Shown piece after piece: positions 13,377-13,553 of a stretch of DNA of 13,553 nucleotides; the first letter of the stretch is position 1; each line of letters begins with the position of its first letter. The DNA comes from Rikenellaceae bacterium (lineage in GTDB: Bacteria; Bacteroidota; Bacteroidia; Bacteroidales; Rikenellaceae), in the NCBI GenBank assembly GCA_020859745.1, contig JAJBVQ010000175.1:1-13553 (forward strand), in the 5' to 3' direction. The position numbers and the translations under genes were made by a program. The notes below the pieces were generated by a model. It ran no database searches and was not told the DNA's origin. It saw only the letters and a list, made by a program, of their open reading frames with translations.

Positions 13377-13553
13377 CCGTTCATTTATTTTGCATTGTGC
13401 CGGAGGGTACTGTTCTTTTTGTTCACAAAAAGAACCAAAAAAACTTTCGAGGATGCTAACGCATCCTAAATCTATCACAGCCTTAGCTTTTGCCCCAGGG
13501 GTGGGGCCGGAGCCAGCGAGGCCCAACAAGCGCAGCGCGGTTGCAGGCCTTCG
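13377..13553 (+). repeat. Repeat element C after meaB, cut by the window edge
   Basis: Starting at the base after the meaB stop, CCGTTCATTTATTTTGCAT is nearly the end sequence of element B. Then come hairpin 1 (13412-13435), the linker CCAAAAAAACTTTCG, and hairpin 2 (AGGATGC at 13450-13456 with GCATCCT at 13461-13467). These match the right half of element B read on the minus strand. From 13505 the sequence switches to the GC-rich module of element A: 14 identical bases, a short divergent patch, then 29 identical bases up to the window end. It therefore joins parts of both other copies. No gene is supported. A matching inverted half would be expected beyond the window. Confidence 0.8.
13412..13435 (+). 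terminator. Hairpin downstream of meaB, possible terminator or mRNA 3' end
   Basis: GTTCTTTTTGT and ACAAAAAGAAC form a perfect 11-base stem with loop TC, 36 bases after the stop codon. There is no T run behind it (CCAAAAAAAC follows), so classical intrinsic termination is doubtful, but it is the only strong structure next to the gene end. Its stem differs from the rpoZ counterpart while keeping full pairing and the same loop size. Confidence 0.45.

Noticed and set aside
12264..13529. 421-codon minus-strand open frame
   Set aside because: It is antisense to meaB and continues into repeat element C; composition is Arg/His/Pro-rich without domains, so it is a shadow frame.
5391..13553. CRISPR array or integron from the repeated hairpins
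   Set aside because: The repeats are far apart, in mixed orientation, without regular spacing or spacers, and no cas or integrase gene is present.

Overview
The window looks like chromosomal core sequence from a GC-rich member of the order Bacteroidales, most likely Alistipes or another Rikenellaceae. Three things suggest this. The omega subunit, BamD and LeuRS are of Bacteroidetes type. Promoter-like boxes match the Bacteroidetes consensus TAnnTTTG and there are no clear Shine-Dalgarno sequences. There is also an alpha-oxoamine synthase resembling the enzyme that starts sulfonolipid synthesis in Alistipes and Chryseobacterium. The genus is inferred from memory of protein families and not from a database search.

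The minus strand carries two tight gene groups. Reading in the transcribed direction, the first is bamD (10464), rpoZ, coaBC, recN (ending 5777): outer-membrane assembly, RNA polymerase omega, coenzyme A synthesis and DNA repair. The second starts at 5375: a small two-helix membrane protein of unknown function, an S41/CtpA-type periplasmic protease, leuS, and a YitT-family membrane protein that runs off the left edge. Spacings inside these groups are 15-31 bases, which suggests co-transcription. The exception is a 294-base gap between rpoZ and coaBC that is filled by a repeat element.

The plus strand carries two genes at the right. A cysteate/serine acyltransferase-like enzyme (likely sulA) starts 218 bases from bamD and is transcribed divergently from it. 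It ends in a strong hairpin terminator. meaB, the GTPase chaperone of methylmalonyl-CoA mutase, follows after 336 bases. MeaB fits an organism using the succinate-propionate pathway.

The least ordinary content is intergenic. Three gaps (5391-5770, 8752-9024, 13377-end) hold related mosaic repeats built of terminal inverted repeats and nested hairpins. Each starts within a few bases of a stop codon (recN, rpoZ, meaB) in the same orientation. The hairpin stems differ in sequence between copies but keep their pairing, and a GC-rich 49/50-base module is shared between the first and third. They look like a family of foldback or MITE-like elements that may also act as transcript ends. No complete defence system, CRISPR array, transposase, prophage, tRNA or rRNA was seen.
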